Positions 53,421 to 62,427 of a stretch of DNA of 64,000 nucleotides are shown piece by piece. The notes under the pieces were generated by a model. It searched no databases. It was not told the DNA's origin and saw nothing but the letters and a program-made list of their open reading frames with translations. Position numbers and translations under genes: made by a program. The stretch covers positions 3,286,001 through 3,350,000 of the forward strand of contig NZ_CP008896.1 in NCBI RefSeq assembly GCF_000730425.1. Reading direction: 5' to 3'. Origin of the DNA: Pseudomonas fluorescens. GTDB taxonomy: Bacteria; Pseudomonadota; Gammaproteobacteria; Pseudomonadales; Pseudomonadaceae. Position 1 is the first letter of the stretch, and every line of letters starts with the position of its first letter.

Positions 53421-55850
53421 ATGTCCCGCACGCTAGACACCTTGTTGCGCCCCAGCCTGTTGGCCGTGGCCATCGCCCTCACTGCCCCGCTGGCCAGCAC
53501 TGCGCTGATCGCCGCCGAGCAGGCGTCCAGCGTACGGGCCTACAACCTGCCTGCCGCGCCCCTGGCCAGCACCCTGAACCAGATCGCCAGCCAGGCCGGC
53601 CTGGCACTGACCCTCAACCCAGCACTGGCAGCCGGCAAGACCTCGGCCCCGGTCAAGGGCCAGTTCGATGCCCAGGGTGCATTGCGCGAAGCCTTGCGCG
53701 GCAGTGGCTTGCAGCTGGAGCAAAGCAGCGCCGGGACCTTCACCCTGGTGGCCATTCCGGAGGGGGTTGTAGCGCTGCCGGAGACCAACATCACCGGGCA
53801 GGGCGATTTTGAAAGTGCATGGGGCCCGGTGGAAGGTTATGTCGCTACGCGCACGGCGGCTGGCACCAAGACCGATACAGCCCTGGTAGAAGCACCGCGC
53901 TCGATTTCCGTTGCCACCCGCCAGCAAATGCAGGACCGCAACGTCCAGAACCTGGATGACGCGGTCAAATACATGCCCGGCATTGTTTCCGCCAGCTACG
54001 GTAGCGACACCCGCTATGACTGGATGCGTGTACGTGGCTTTGAACCCACGCACTTCCTCGACGGCCTGCCATTGCCGCGCGGCGTGTACGCCAACCCGAA
54101 AGCCGAAACCTGGAACCTTGACCGCCTCGCCCTGCTGCGCGGCCCGGCCTCATCGGTCTACGGCCAGACCCCGCCGGGCGGCCTGCTGGATATGGTCAGC
54201 CGGCGTCCCAGCGCAGAGTCGAGCAATGCCATCCAGGTGCAGTACGGCAGCGACAACTACCGCCAGATCAACTTCGCCAGCACCGGCAAGATCGATGATG
54301 ACGGTCAGTTTCTTTACGGCCTCAGCGGCGTGGTGCGCGACGCCGGCACCCAGGTCGATCACATCGACAACAAACGCTACAACATCGCGCCGAGCCTGAC
54401 CTGGAACATCGATACCGACACCAAGCTGACCCTGCTCTCGCAATTCACCCGTGACGATACCGGCGCTACCAGCCAGTTCCTGCCGATCGTGGGCACCAAG
54501 ATCAGATCGCCTCTGGGCAAGGTGTCGCACCACAAGAACCTGGGCGACCCGGACTACGAGTTCTACGACCGCACTTACTATGCAATGGGCTACGCCTTCG
54601 AGCACCGTTTCAACGATACCTGGCAGTTCAAGCAAAACCTGCGCTACACCAAGTCGGAGCTGTCGTTCCAACAACTGACCGTGGGTGCCTATGCCTGGTC
54701 CCCGGTAGATGCGGCTGGCAACATCAGCCGCTCCTCAACCAATGTGGACGAGGACATCGCTCAGTTTGCAGTGGACAACAATTTCCAGGCTGACTTCGCT
54801 ACCGGCAACATCAACCACACGGTGCTGATCGGCCTGGATCACCAGCGTACCGACTCCTCCTATCTGTCTATTTTCGGCACTGCGGGGACCGTTAACATTT
54901 ACAAACCGGTTTATGGGCAGCCCATTGAGCGTCCGGCGCGCAAGGACGCGTTCTATGACTACGACCAGAAAACCGTACAGACCGGCCTCTATGTGCAGGA
55001 CCAGATGGCCCTGGACAAGTGGCGCCTGACCCTCGGTGGCCGTGAAGACTGGGTGCACCAAGGCACCACGTACCTCAACAAGAGCGACGCGACCAACACC
55101 GACCGCAGCAAGAACTTCAGTGGCAACGCGGCGCTGAGCTATGTGTTCGACTCAGGTTTTGTACCGTACCTTTCCTATGCCGAGTCATTCCAGCCAGCGA
55201 GTAACGCCAGCGTCGACCCGGTCAAGTCGTACAAACCTACCGAAGGCAAGCAATGGGAACTGGGGATCAAGTACCAGCCACCCGGCAGCAACACTCTCCT
55301 TAGCGCAGCGGTTTACGACCTGACCCAGAAAAACGTACTGGTTACCCGGTTCGGCTCGGCTGGCGAGTCGATCACCGACCAGGCCGGCGAAGTGAAGGTC
55401 AAGGGTCTGGAGCTGGAAGCGGTGTCTGACGTGACCGAGAACCTCAAGGTCATCGCCGCCTACACCCTGGCCAAATCCGAGGTGCAGACCGGTATCTACA
55501 AAGGCAACCGCCTGCAACTGATGCCTAACCAACAAGCCTCCCTGTGGACCGACTACACCTGGCACGACGGTGTGCTCGACGGTTTCGGCATTGGCGCGGG
55601 TGCCCGCTATACCGGCAATACCTATGGTGACCAAGGCAACACCTGGCTGGGCAAGGCCGATGCCTACACCGTGTTCGATGCCTCCGTGCATTACGACCTT
55701 GGCCGCCTCGACAACAGCCTCAAGGGCGCTTCGGTGAAGTTGAACGCCACCAACCTGTTCGACAAGCAGTACATCTCCACCTGCGATGCCTCTTATTGCT
55801 ACTACGGCGATCAGCGCAGTGTCGTCGCCAGTGCCACCTATCAGTGGTAA
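53421..55850 (+). CDS. TonB-dependent siderophore receptor with signalling domain
   Basis: The 809-residue outer membrane receptor has a signal peptide at about 1-32. The STN signalling domain spans about 40-115 (YNLPAAPLASTLNQIASQAGLALTLNPALAAGKT), and the plug with APRSISVATRQQMQDRNVQNLDDAVKYMPGI follows. A 22-strand barrel ends in ATYQW. Presence of STN matches the sigma/FecR pair upstream. Order sigma-FecR-receptor-PepSY protein equals P. aeruginosa foxI-foxR-foxA-foxB, so a hydroxamate siderophore is possible; the sequence does not prove the ligand. AGGAG is seven bases upstream. Confidence 0.93.
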   Translation: MSRTLDTLLRPSLLAVAIALTAPLASTALIAAEQASSVRAYNLPAAPLASTLNQIASQAGLALTLNPALAAGKTSAPVKGQFDAQGALREALRGSGLQLEQSSAGTFTLVAIPEGVVALPETNITGQGDFESAWGPVEGYVATRTAAGTKTDTALVEAPRSISVATRQQMQDRNVQNLDDAVKYMPGIVSASYGSDTRYDWMRVRGFEPTHFLDGLPLPRGVYANPKAETWNLDRLALLRGPASSVYGQTPPGGLLDMVSRRPSAESSNAIQVQYGSDNYRQINFASTGKIDDDGQFLYGLSGVVRDAGTQVDHIDNKRYNIAPSLTWNIDTDTKLTLLSQFTRDDTGATSQFLPIVGTKIRSPLGKVSHHKNLGDPDYEFYDRTYYAMGYAFEHRFNDTWQFKQNLRYTKSELSFQQLTVGAYAWSPVDAAGNISRSSTNVDEDIAQFAVDNNFQADFATGNINHTVLIGLDHQRTDSSYLSIFGTAGTVNIYKPVYGQPIERPARKDAFYDYDQKTVQTGLYVQDQMALDKWRLTLGGREDWVHQGTTYLNKSDATNTDRSKNFSGNAALSYVFDSGFVPYLSYAESFQPASNASVDPVKSYKPTEGKQWELGIKYQPPGSNTLLSAAVYDLTQKNVLVTRFGSAGESITDQAGEVKVKGLELEAVSDVTENLKVIAAYTLAKSEVQTGIYKGNRLQLMPNQQASLWTDYTWHDGVLDGFGIGAGARYTGNTYGDQGNTWLGKADAYTVFDASVHYDLGRLDNSLKGASVKLNATNLFDKQYISTCDASYCYYGDQRSVVASATYQW

Positions 55851-55879
55851 TGCACTGAGTTAACCTGCTCCACAGCCAG

Positions 55880-55900
55880 GCCGCCCCGATGGGCGGCTTT
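55880..55900 (+). terminator. Hairpin between receptor and PepSY genes
   Basis: GCCGCCC-CGAT-GGGCGGC (55880-55897) followed by TTT, 30 bases after the receptor stop. The next gene begins 22 bases later, so it probably causes partial termination and lowers expression of the membrane genes. Confidence 0.65.
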
Positions 55901-55921
55901 GGCTTGCCTGAAGGCTATGAA

Positions 55922-57025
55922 ATGAAAAGCACAACCATCCGCCGCTGGTCCTTCATCCATACCTGGACCAGCCTGATCTGCACCGTGTTCCTGCTAATGC
56001 TGGCGCTGACCGGCCTGCCGTTGATCTTTCACCACGAGATCGATCACCTGCTGGGCAACGAGCCCGAGCTCAAGCAGATGCCGGCCGATACGCCGCAGCT
56101 CAACCTTGAGCAACTGGTGGCCAAGGCCCAGGCCCATCGCCCTGGCGAAGCCATGCAGTACCTGGCCTGGGATGAAGACGACAAGAACGGCGTGATTGCA
56201 ATCATGGCCGCCACCGCCGGCACCGAGCCGAACGCGTCCCATACCTTCATGCTCGACGCGCGCACCGGCGAAAGTGTGGAGATGCCCTCGGCCAATGGTG
56301 GCTTGACGATGTTCCTGCTGCGCCTGCACGTGGATATGTTCGCCGGCCTGCCGGGCAAGTGGCTGCTGGCGTTCATGGGGGTGCTGTTTGTACTGGCGAT
56401 TGTTTCCGGCACGGTGTTGTACCTGCCATTCATGCGCCGTTTGAAGTTCGCCACGGTGCGCCAGGACAAGTCCACGCGCCTGCGCTGGCTGGACCTGCAT
56501 AACCTGATTGGCGTCGTGACCCTGACCTGGGCGCTGGTGGTTGGCGTCACGGGGGTGATTAGCGCCTGTGCCGACCTGATCATCGCCGCCTGGCGCAATG
56601 ACAGCCTCACCGCGATGATCGAGCCCTACAAAAACGCGCCGCCGCTGACCTTGCGTGCGCCGGCCACCGACCTGCTGAAAATCGCCGAACAGGTCGCGCC
56701 GGGCATGACACCCGATTTTATTGCGTTCCCCGGTACGCGCTTTTCCAGCGAGCACCATTACGCGGTGTTCATGAAAGGCAGCACGCACCTGACTTCGCAC
56801 CTGCTGACGCCGGTGCTGATCGACGCCAGCGACCTGAGCGTCACCGCCGTGGCCGAACGGCCGTGGTACATGGACGCCATGGGCATGTCCCAGCCCCTGC
56901 ACTTTGGCGACTACGGCGGCATGCCGATGAAAATCCTCTGGGCCGTGCTGGATGTGCTGACCATCATCGTGCTGGGCAGCGGCGTCTACCTGTGGCTGGT
57001 ACGGCGCAAGGCGGCCCAGTCATGA
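55922..57025 (+). CDS. PepSY-associated TM protein, FoxB/ferric-siderophore reductase type
   Basis: The product has 367 residues from the ATG at 55922 (AAGG seven bases upstream). Four membrane helices: TSLICTVFLLMLALTGLPLIF at the start, WLLAFMGVLFVLAIVSGTVLYL, LIGVVTLTWALVVGVTGVISA, and the C-terminal ILWAVLDVLTIIVLGSGVYLWL. Histidines in HTW, HHEIDH, RLHVDMF and DLHNL suit haem ligation. Related proteins reduce ferric siderophores at the inner membrane. The role is inferred from family and position after the receptor. Confidence 0.88.
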   Translation: MKSTTIRRWSFIHTWTSLICTVFLLMLALTGLPLIFHHEIDHLLGNEPELKQMPADTPQLNLEQLVAKAQAHRPGEAMQYLAWDEDDKNGVIAIMAATAGTEPNASHTFMLDARTGESVEMPSANGGLTMFLLRLHVDMFAGLPGKWLLAFMGVLFVLAIVSGTVLYLPFMRRLKFATVRQDKSTRLRWLDLHNLIGVVTLTWALVVGVTGVISACADLIIAAWRNDSLTAMIEPYKNAPPLTLRAPATDLLKIAEQVAPGMTPDFIAFPGTRFSSEHHYAVFMKGSTHLTSHLLTPVLIDASDLSVTAVAERPWYMDAMGMSQPLHFGDYGGMPMKILWAVLDVLTIIVLGSGVYLWLVRRKAAQS

Positions 57026-57201
57026 GGCCACGGCAGTCGAATTTCTGGAAAGTGTTCGGGATTCCGCTGGGGATCGGCTTGCTCAGTGCTGCGGGGTTGT
57101 TTGCGGCGCTGTTGGGGGATGGGGTTTGGGATTCCCTTAGCTGGCTGGGGCTTGGGATACCTGCTGTCATCGGCGTCCGGGGCTTGATGCGGCGGTCGTG
57201 A
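57022..57201 (+). CDS. Small two-helix membrane protein
   Basis: The product has 59 residues (MRPRQSNFWKVFGIPLGIGL continuing through FAALLGDGVWDSLSWLGLGI to GLMRRS). Its ATG overlaps the stop of the PepSY gene by four bases. Two hydrophobic segments lie around 13-28 and 35-50. Similar small genes follow PepSY reductase genes in Pseudomonas; function is unknown, perhaps a subunit or stabiliser. Confidence 0.82.
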   Translation: MRPRQSNFWKVFGIPLGIGLLSAAGLFAALLGDGVWDSLSWLGLGIPAVIGVRGLMRRS

Positions 57202-57207
57202 GGACGC

Positions 57208-57285
57208 CATCGCAGGCAAGCCAGCGCCCACAATTTGATGTGTGAACACCGTCAAATGCAGGCGCTGGCCTGCCAGCGATGAGGC
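57208..57285. repeat. REP-like doublet upstream of the GST gene
   Basis: CATCGCAGGCAAGCCAGCGCC and GGCGCTGGCCTGCCAGCGATG are inverted about 30 bases apart. It is a variant of the main REP class with core GGCAAGCCAGC. Confidence 0.65.
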
Positions 57286-57364
57286 CCGCAAAAACAACCA
57301 GATCCCCCTCGCCAGTCACCTCGCAACTGTCTAGGCTATGGTCGACCTTTTCCGAGGATTACCC

Positions 57365-57994
57365 ATGTCCGCGCCCAGCATGACGCTGTTCCAGCACCCC
57401 GCTTCGCCGTTTGTCCGCAAAGTCCTGGTTCTGCTCCACGAAACCGGCCAGCAAGACCGGGTCGCCCTGGAGACCGTGTTGGTCACGCCGGTCAACCCGG
57501 TCCCCACGCTGAACGAAGGTAACCCGGTCGGCAAGATCCCGGCCCTGCGCCTGGCCGATGGCAATGTGTTGCACGACAGCCGCGTGATCCTCGATTACTT
57601 CGACCACCAGCACGTCGGCAACCCGCTGATCCCGCGTGACGGCTCGGCCCGCTGGCGGCGCCTGACCCTGGCCTCGATCGCCGACGCGGTCATGGATGCG
57701 GCCGTCCTGATACGCTACGAAACCGCCCTGCGCCCGGCGCAGAAGCAGTGGGAAAGTTGGCTGCAAGAACAGCGCAACAAGATCCGCCGTGCCCTGGCCG
57801 AGCTGGAACGGGACGCTATCGCCGAGTTGGCCTGCCATTTCGACATCGCGTCTATCAGCGTCGCCTGCGCCTTGGGTTACGTGGATTTCCGCCACCCCGG
57901 CCTGCAGTGGCGCTCAAGCAATCCCAAGCTGGCGGCCTGGTACGCCGAGGTCAGCCAGCGGCCTTCGATGCTGGCGACTCAACCTGCGGCCTGA
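57365..57994 (+). CDS. Glutathione S-transferase family protein
   Basis: The product has 209 residues from the ATG at 57365 (GAGGA nine bases upstream). The N-terminal thioredoxin-like domain is MTLFQHPASPFVRKVLVLLHETGQQDRVALE, and the GSH-binding block is NPVGKIPALRLADGNVLHDSRVILDYFDH. A helical C-terminal domain follows. It conjugates or transfers glutathione; the substrate is unknown. Confidence 0.92.
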   Translation: MSAPSMTLFQHPASPFVRKVLVLLHETGQQDRVALETVLVTPVNPVPTLNEGNPVGKIPALRLADGNVLHDSRVILDYFDHQHVGNPLIPRDGSARWRRLTLASIADAVMDAAVLIRYETALRPAQKQWESWLQEQRNKIRRALAELERDAIAELACHFDIASISVACALGYVDFRHPGLQWRSSNPKLAAWYAEVSQRPSMLATQPAA

Positions 57995-58011
57995 TCCGTA
58001 CCCTCCCTGCA

Positions 58012-58077
58012 GGAGCGAGCAGGCTCGCGAAGGTATTCCGAGGGGGATGCACTTTTTTCGCGAGTACGCTTGCTCCT
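58012..58077. repeat. REP doublet of a third type
   Basis: GGAGCGAGCAGGCTCGCGAA and TTCGCGAGTACGCTTGCTCC are inverted around a 27-base centre. The core CTCGCGAA is unlike the two other REP classes in the window. Confidence 0.65.
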
Positions 58078-58151
58078 TCGGGGGGCGGGGAGACAGGCCA
58101 CGATCATCGCCAGCAACTCGCCCCTCTCCCGCCGATCTTCCCGTAACCCGA

Positions 58152-59525
58152 TCATTGCACCGCCTCCAGCTCAAATGCCAATGGCTCGGCTGCCTTGCGC
58201 TTGCCTACGCCATACCAGTCCAGTTTGCGCGTCAACACCATCACCGTGCCCAGCAGCCCGAACACCAACAGCGAGCCCATCAGCAGCGCGTAATCCTCGG
58301 CACTCAACAGCCCGTACAACAAGCCATACAGCGCTGCCAATCCTGCCGAAAACCCCAGGCCGTGGGCCACGTTGCGCAGCACATGGCACACATAAAAGCC
58401 GATCAGCAACACACAGGCACTGGCCGAGATCAGGTACGCCAGGGCAAAGCCGATATGCTCAGACAGCGACAACAACAGCAGGTAGAAAAACGCCAGGGCC
58501 ATCCCCACCAACGCGTACTGGATCGGGTGCACCGCCAGGCTCTTGAGCACTTCGAACAGGAAGAAGCCGGCGAACGTCAGGGCGATAAACAGCAGCGCAT
58601 ATTTGATCGCGCGATCGCTCTTGAGGTACTGGTCCACTGGGTCGATGAAGTTCACGCCAAAGCTGCGCTCGTTGAAGTCATCGCAGCGGCTGCCGACTAC
58701 GCAGCCGTACAGCGACTCTTCAAGGTTGGTGGAGAAAAACGACGTCTGCCAGTTGGCGGTAAAGCCTTGATCAGTGATATCGCGCTGCACCGGCAGGAAG
58801 TTGCCGACAAAGCTGGGATGAGGCCAGTTGGAGGCCAGCGTGACCACACTGGTCTTGCCCACCGGCAGCACTTGCAGTTGTTCGGTACCTTGCAGGCGCA
58901 GGTCGAACGCGAAGTCCAGCGGTGCAGGGTTCTTGCTGTCCTGGGCGGGCAGCGGGACATGCACCCCGGCGCCAAGAAAACTCACTTGGGTGCCCGGGGC
59001 AAACTCCAGGCGCTGGCTGCCCAGCTCCAGCTTCAGGGCGTTTTCAATCCCGCGGATGTCGCTGATACCCACCGCGAGGAACGCCTGCTCGAACGTATAA
59101 TCGGCAAAATTTTCCTTGATCCCCATCTGCGCCGGCAGCACAAAACGGCCACTGATGCGGTTGTCAGCATGGAACAGCCGCGCCTGATAAATCCCCCGCG
59201 CCCGCAGTTCGGTCTGCACCTTGCCGTCGAGTTCGAAATGCTCCGGCAGGAAGTACAGGCGGCCTTGCTCTTCGCTGAGCACTTCATAGCGTTTGTTCAG
59301 TTTTTCATTGAGCTTCCACTCACGCACAATCTTGCGATACGGCACCACCATCAACGGCCCACTCACCTGCTGGCTGTAGCTGGAGCTGCGGGCAATGTCC
59401 ATCAGCACGCCGTCGCGCAGGGCCTGGCGGTCGTTGATGATGCCGTTGATCATCAACAACGGAATCAGCAATAGCAGGATCAGCAGCGCGATGGCGCCCA
59501 GTTTGAATAGCAGGCTGCGGTTCAT
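58152..59525 (-). CDS. creD: CreD inner membrane protein
   Basis: The 457-residue product has an N-terminal helix LLFKLGAIALLILLLLIPLLMINGIINDR, a large periplasmic region, then about five to six C-terminal helices (YALLFIALTFAGFFLFEVLKS onward). NERSFGVNFIDPVDQYLKSDRAIKYALLF is the CreD signature. It is induced by CreBC and linked to envelope stress and beta-lactam response. It lies 51 bases after creC. Confidence 0.93.
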   Translation of the reverse strand: MNRSLLFKLGAIALLILLLLIPLLMINGIINDRQALRDGVLMDIARSSSYSQQVSGPLMVVPYRKIVREWKLNEKLNKRYEVLSEEQGRLYFLPEHFELDGKVQTELRARGIYQARLFHADNRISGRFVLPAQMGIKENFADYTFEQAFLAVGISDIRGIENALKLELGSQRLEFAPGTQVSFLGAGVHVPLPAQDSKNPAPLDFAFDLRLQGTEQLQVLPVGKTSVVTLASNWPHPSFVGNFLPVQRDITDQGFTANWQTSFFSTNLEESLYGCVVGSRCDDFNERSFGVNFIDPVDQYLKSDRAIKYALLFIALTFAGFFLFEVLKSLAVHPIQYALVGMALAFFYLLLLSLSEHIGFALAYLISASACVLLIGFYVCHVLRNVAHGLGFSAGLAALYGLLYGLLSAEDYALLMGSLLVFGLLGTVMVLTRKLDWYGVGKRKAAEPLAFELEAVQ

Positions 59526-59576
59526 GGGTCTCTCCCGGTTTTGATGGGGAGAGTCTGGCCACGGCCTGTGGGCGAT

Positions 59577-61016
59577 TTATGAGGGTAATGTGGAGACTGT
59601 GTGGAGATGCAGCACCACTTGCACCCCACCCGGCACGTTGCCGATCTGCAATGAGCCGCCGTGCAACTTCACCACTTCTTCGACAAAGTTCAGGCCCAGG
59701 CCCGTACTTTTTCGCCCGCTGGCCGGGCGTGGCAACGAATAGAAGCGCTCGCTCAGGCGTGGCAGGGCGTATTCGGGGATCGGCTCGGCCTGGTTGAACA
59801 GGCGCACCTCGACATCCTGATCCCGCCGCTGGGCGCTGAAGCGCAGGGTGCCGCCGTACGGCGTAAAGTCCAAGGCGTTTTCCAGCAGATTGCCCAGGGC
59901 CTGGCGCAGCAGAAACGGCTCGCCATAGAGCTTTACGTCAGCCTCGATCAGCCGCTCGACCTGCAACCCGGCCTGCTCGATCCGTGCGCATTGCGCCTTG
60001 AGGACTTCATCCACCAAGGCGGCCAAAGGCACCGGGGTCTGCTGCTCAAGCCCCTGGCGTTGCTCGACCTGGGCCAGGTTCAACAGACGCTCGATCAACT
60101 GCTGCAGGCGCGCGCTTTCGCTGGCGATATTGCCGACAAACCGTTGCTGCTGGGCAGGCGTCATCTCCCCCTGCAACAACTCCGCCGCACCACGAATCGC
60201 AGCCAACGGGCTTTTCAGTTCGTGGGTCAGGGTATGTACATAACGCTCGACATAAGCCTTGCCTTCCAGTTGCGTGCGCATGTGCTCCACCGCGGTGGAC
60301 AATTGCGCCAGCTCGCCACCGCGATAGTGTGGCAACTCGGCACGCCGGCCTTCGCTGACGGCTTGGGCATAGAGGGTCAGGCGCCGCAGTGCAGCACTCA
60401 GCCACCACGACAACAGCGCCCCCAGCAACAGGCCCAGCGCCACCAGGCCAGCCCCGTACCACAGCAGACGGCGCTCGGTACGGTCGACATAGGGTTGCAG
60501 CGAACTGTTGGGCTTGGCCACGGTGACCGCGCCGATGATCTGCCCGTTATCACGGATCGGCGCGCCAACGTGCATCACCGACGAGGCCGGGTCATTGGCA
60601 TCGCTGCGGGTCGAGCGGGCGCCATACTCGCCGCGCAGGGTCAGGTACACATCGTTCCATTTCGAATAGTCCTGGCCCACCGCTTCACCCGTGGAATCCA
60701 GCAGCACAATGCCCTTGGCGTCAGTGACATAGATACGGTGATTGACCTGATTCTTCGCCAGCCCCCAGATCGTTGCGCCGGGCTGGCGGTCGCCATAGGC
60801 CTTGAGCACGGTCGGCCAGTGGCTTTGGCCGAGGGTGCCGTTCTTCACCTCGTCACGCAGGATTTCCGCCAGCAGGTTGGCGGTGTCCACCAGGGTTTCC
60901 TCGGTGGATTGACGCACGCCGGGGCGGATTTCCTTCATCACCGTGTTAAGCACAAAGTAGCCGGTGAGGCCGATAAACAGCGCATACACCAGGAAAATCC
61001 GCAGCCCCATGCGCAT
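59577..61016 (-). CDS. creC: CreC sensor histidine kinase
   Basis: The product has 479 residues. A TM helix at about 6-24 and another at about 186-208 flank a periplasmic sensor region. HAMP follows, then DHp with HTLTHELKSPLAAIRGAAELLQ (His265 approx.) and ATPase boxes NLLENALDFTPYGG, RKSTGLGLNFVEEVVKLHGG. It phosphorylates CreB. Its start overlaps the creB stop by one base. Confidence 0.94.
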   Translation of the reverse strand: MRMGLRIFLVYALFIGLTGYFVLNTVMKEIRPGVRQSTEETLVDTANLLAEILRDEVKNGTLGQSHWPTVLKAYGDRQPGATIWGLAKNQVNHRIYVTDAKGIVLLDSTGEAVGQDYSKWNDVYLTLRGEYGARSTRSDANDPASSVMHVGAPIRDNGQIIGAVTVAKPNSSLQPYVDRTERRLLWYGAGLVALGLLLGALLSWWLSAALRRLTLYAQAVSEGRRAELPHYRGGELAQLSTAVEHMRTQLEGKAYVERYVHTLTHELKSPLAAIRGAAELLQGEMTPAQQQRFVGNIASESARLQQLIERLLNLAQVEQRQGLEQQTPVPLAALVDEVLKAQCARIEQAGLQVERLIEADVKLYGEPFLLRQALGNLLENALDFTPYGGTLRFSAQRRDQDVEVRLFNQAEPIPEYALPRLSERFYSLPRPASGRKSTGLGLNFVEEVVKLHGGSLQIGNVPGGVQVVLHLHTVSTLPS

Positions 61017-61693
61017 CAGGCGTGGCTCGGGCTGTAGCTGTAGCCCAGGCCCCGATGGGTCTGGATCGGCTCGGCATCGACGGCCACGCCCCGCAGTTTG
61101 CTGCGCAGGCTTTTGATATGGGTGTCGATATTGCGCTCGTAGCCGGCATCGGCGGCCACGCCGACCGCATCCAGCAGTTGCTCGCGACTGAAGACCCGTT
61201 CGGGCTGCTCCAACAGGCAGTTGAGCAAGCGGAACTCATGCCGCGTCAGGCCCAACAGTTGGCCGCGATACTGGATCTGCACCCGCTCATGGTCCACCTG
61301 GAACAGCCCGCCGCTGGCCGGCGCTGCAACCGGCGCGACACGCTTGAGGATCGCCTTGACCCGCGCCGCCACTTCCCGTGGGCTGAAGGGCTTGACCACA
61401 TAATCATCCGCGCCGATTTCCAGGCCCACCACGCGGTCGATTTCACCGTCGCGGGCACTGAGGAACATTACCGGCACTTCACTGAAGCGGCGCAGTTGCT
61501 TGCAGGTTTCAAAGCCGCTGATGTCTGGCAGGCCGATGTCGAGGATCAGCAAATCCGCCGGGGTTTGCCGCTGATGCTCCAGCGCCGCCTGGCCGAGGGT
61601 CAGCCAGGTGGTGGTGAAACCCTCGCCTTGCAGGGCAAAAATCAGCGTATCGGCTATCGCCGCTTCGTCTTCGACAATCAGGATATGGGGCAT
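61016..61693 (-). CDS. creB: CreB response regulator, OmpR family
   Basis: The product has 225 residues from the ATG at 61693 (MPHILIVEDEAAIADTLIFALQ). The receiver has aspartates in VEDE and the phospho-site LLILDIGLPD, and Lys in DDYVVKPFSPRE. The C-terminal winged helix is GLTRHEFRLLNCLLEQPERVFSREQLLDAV. It works with CreC; the consensus cre-tag was not clearly found in the local gaps. Confidence 0.95.
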   Translation of the reverse strand: MPHILIVEDEAAIADTLIFALQGEGFTTTWLTLGQAALEHQRQTPADLLILDIGLPDISGFETCKQLRRFSEVPVMFLSARDGEIDRVVGLEIGADDYVVKPFSPREVAARVKAILKRVAPVAAPASGGLFQVDHERVQIQYRGQLLGLTRHEFRLLNCLLEQPERVFSREQLLDAVGVAADAGYERNIDTHIKSLRSKLRGVAVDAEPIQTHRGLGYSYSPSHA

Positions 61694-61752
61694 GGCGTCC
61701 GGGCACAGGGGAGCTAAAGGTGAACGGTGCCCCATGCCTTATGCCGCGTCAA

Positions 61753-62253
61753 TCAGCAGTCGGGCTTGTCGGCGGTGTAGCGGCGGGCCGGGTTCACCGC
61801 GGCGCCAAACTCGCGCAGGGCCTTGGCGCCGATCAGCAGCGGGTAGTTGAAGCTGCTGCGATCGGTAAGGTTGACCTCCACCGTGCGCTTGACGTTGCCC
61901 AGGCACATTTGCAGCTCCACCACCGGACGCTTGGCCACGCTGGTTTCTTCGCCGTCGTCATCTTCGTCGGCGCGGTTCTTGATCTTGCTGATGCGTGCCA
62001 CTTTATGTTCGTAGACCTTGTTGCCCGCATCCTTGGCGCTGAGACGGAAGCGCACCCAGTCCTCGCCATCGCGGGTGAAGGTCTCTATGTCGCGGGCCGA
62101 CAGCGAAGCCGTCAGCGCGCCGGTGTCCATCTTGGCCTTGAAGGTCTCGCCGATTTCCGGCAACTGGATGTATTCGTAGCGCCCGTAGAGGGTCGGCTCG
62201 GCGGCCATGACTGGCAGCGCAACAACGGCGAGCAGGGCAAGGAGGGATTTCAC
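61753..62253 (-). CDS. Secreted retropepsin-like (ATP-dependent zinc protease family) protein
   Basis: The 166-residue product has a signal peptide at 1-17 (MKSLLALLAVVALPVMA). The aspartic-protease-like motif KMDTGALTASLSA (D42-T-G) and flap-like segments DWVRFRL and NYPLLIGAKAL are typical of the PF05618 family. The family is called ATP-dependent zinc protease, although these are retropepsin folds; a periplasmic location is expected. It is 60 bases upstream of creB in the same direction and might be co-transcribed. Confidence 0.88.
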   Translation of the reverse strand: MKSLLALLAVVALPVMAAEPTLYGRYEYIQLPEIGETFKAKMDTGALTASLSARDIETFTRDGEDWVRFRLSAKDAGNKVYEHKVARISKIKNRADEDDDGEETSVAKRPVVELQMCLGNVKRTVEVNLTDRSSFNYPLLIGAKALREFGAAVNPARRYTADKPDC

Positions 62254-62427
62254 GAGAGAGGTTTCCTTGAAGTAGGTAGGCCAATACTAGACTGCAAACA
62301 CGGGCCAAAGTTGGATCGGGCCGAGCATACTCAACACAAAGTGAAACATTCGTCAGGCGATTTGCAATTTGGCCTCTAGACTCAAGCTGCTTATCATGGC
62401 CCGTCCACCCGCTTGCAAGAGTTCCTT

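Noticed and set aside
57789..59474. A 561-codon plus-strand frame over the GST end and creD
   Set aside because: It begins inside the GST gene in another frame and runs antisense to creD, with Arg/Gln-rich low-complexity content.
62340..62358. A possible CreB cre-tag (GTGAA-N6-GTGAA) upstream of the protease gene
   Set aside because: Only the first half (GTGAA) is intact; the second is GTCAG, too weak to claim.
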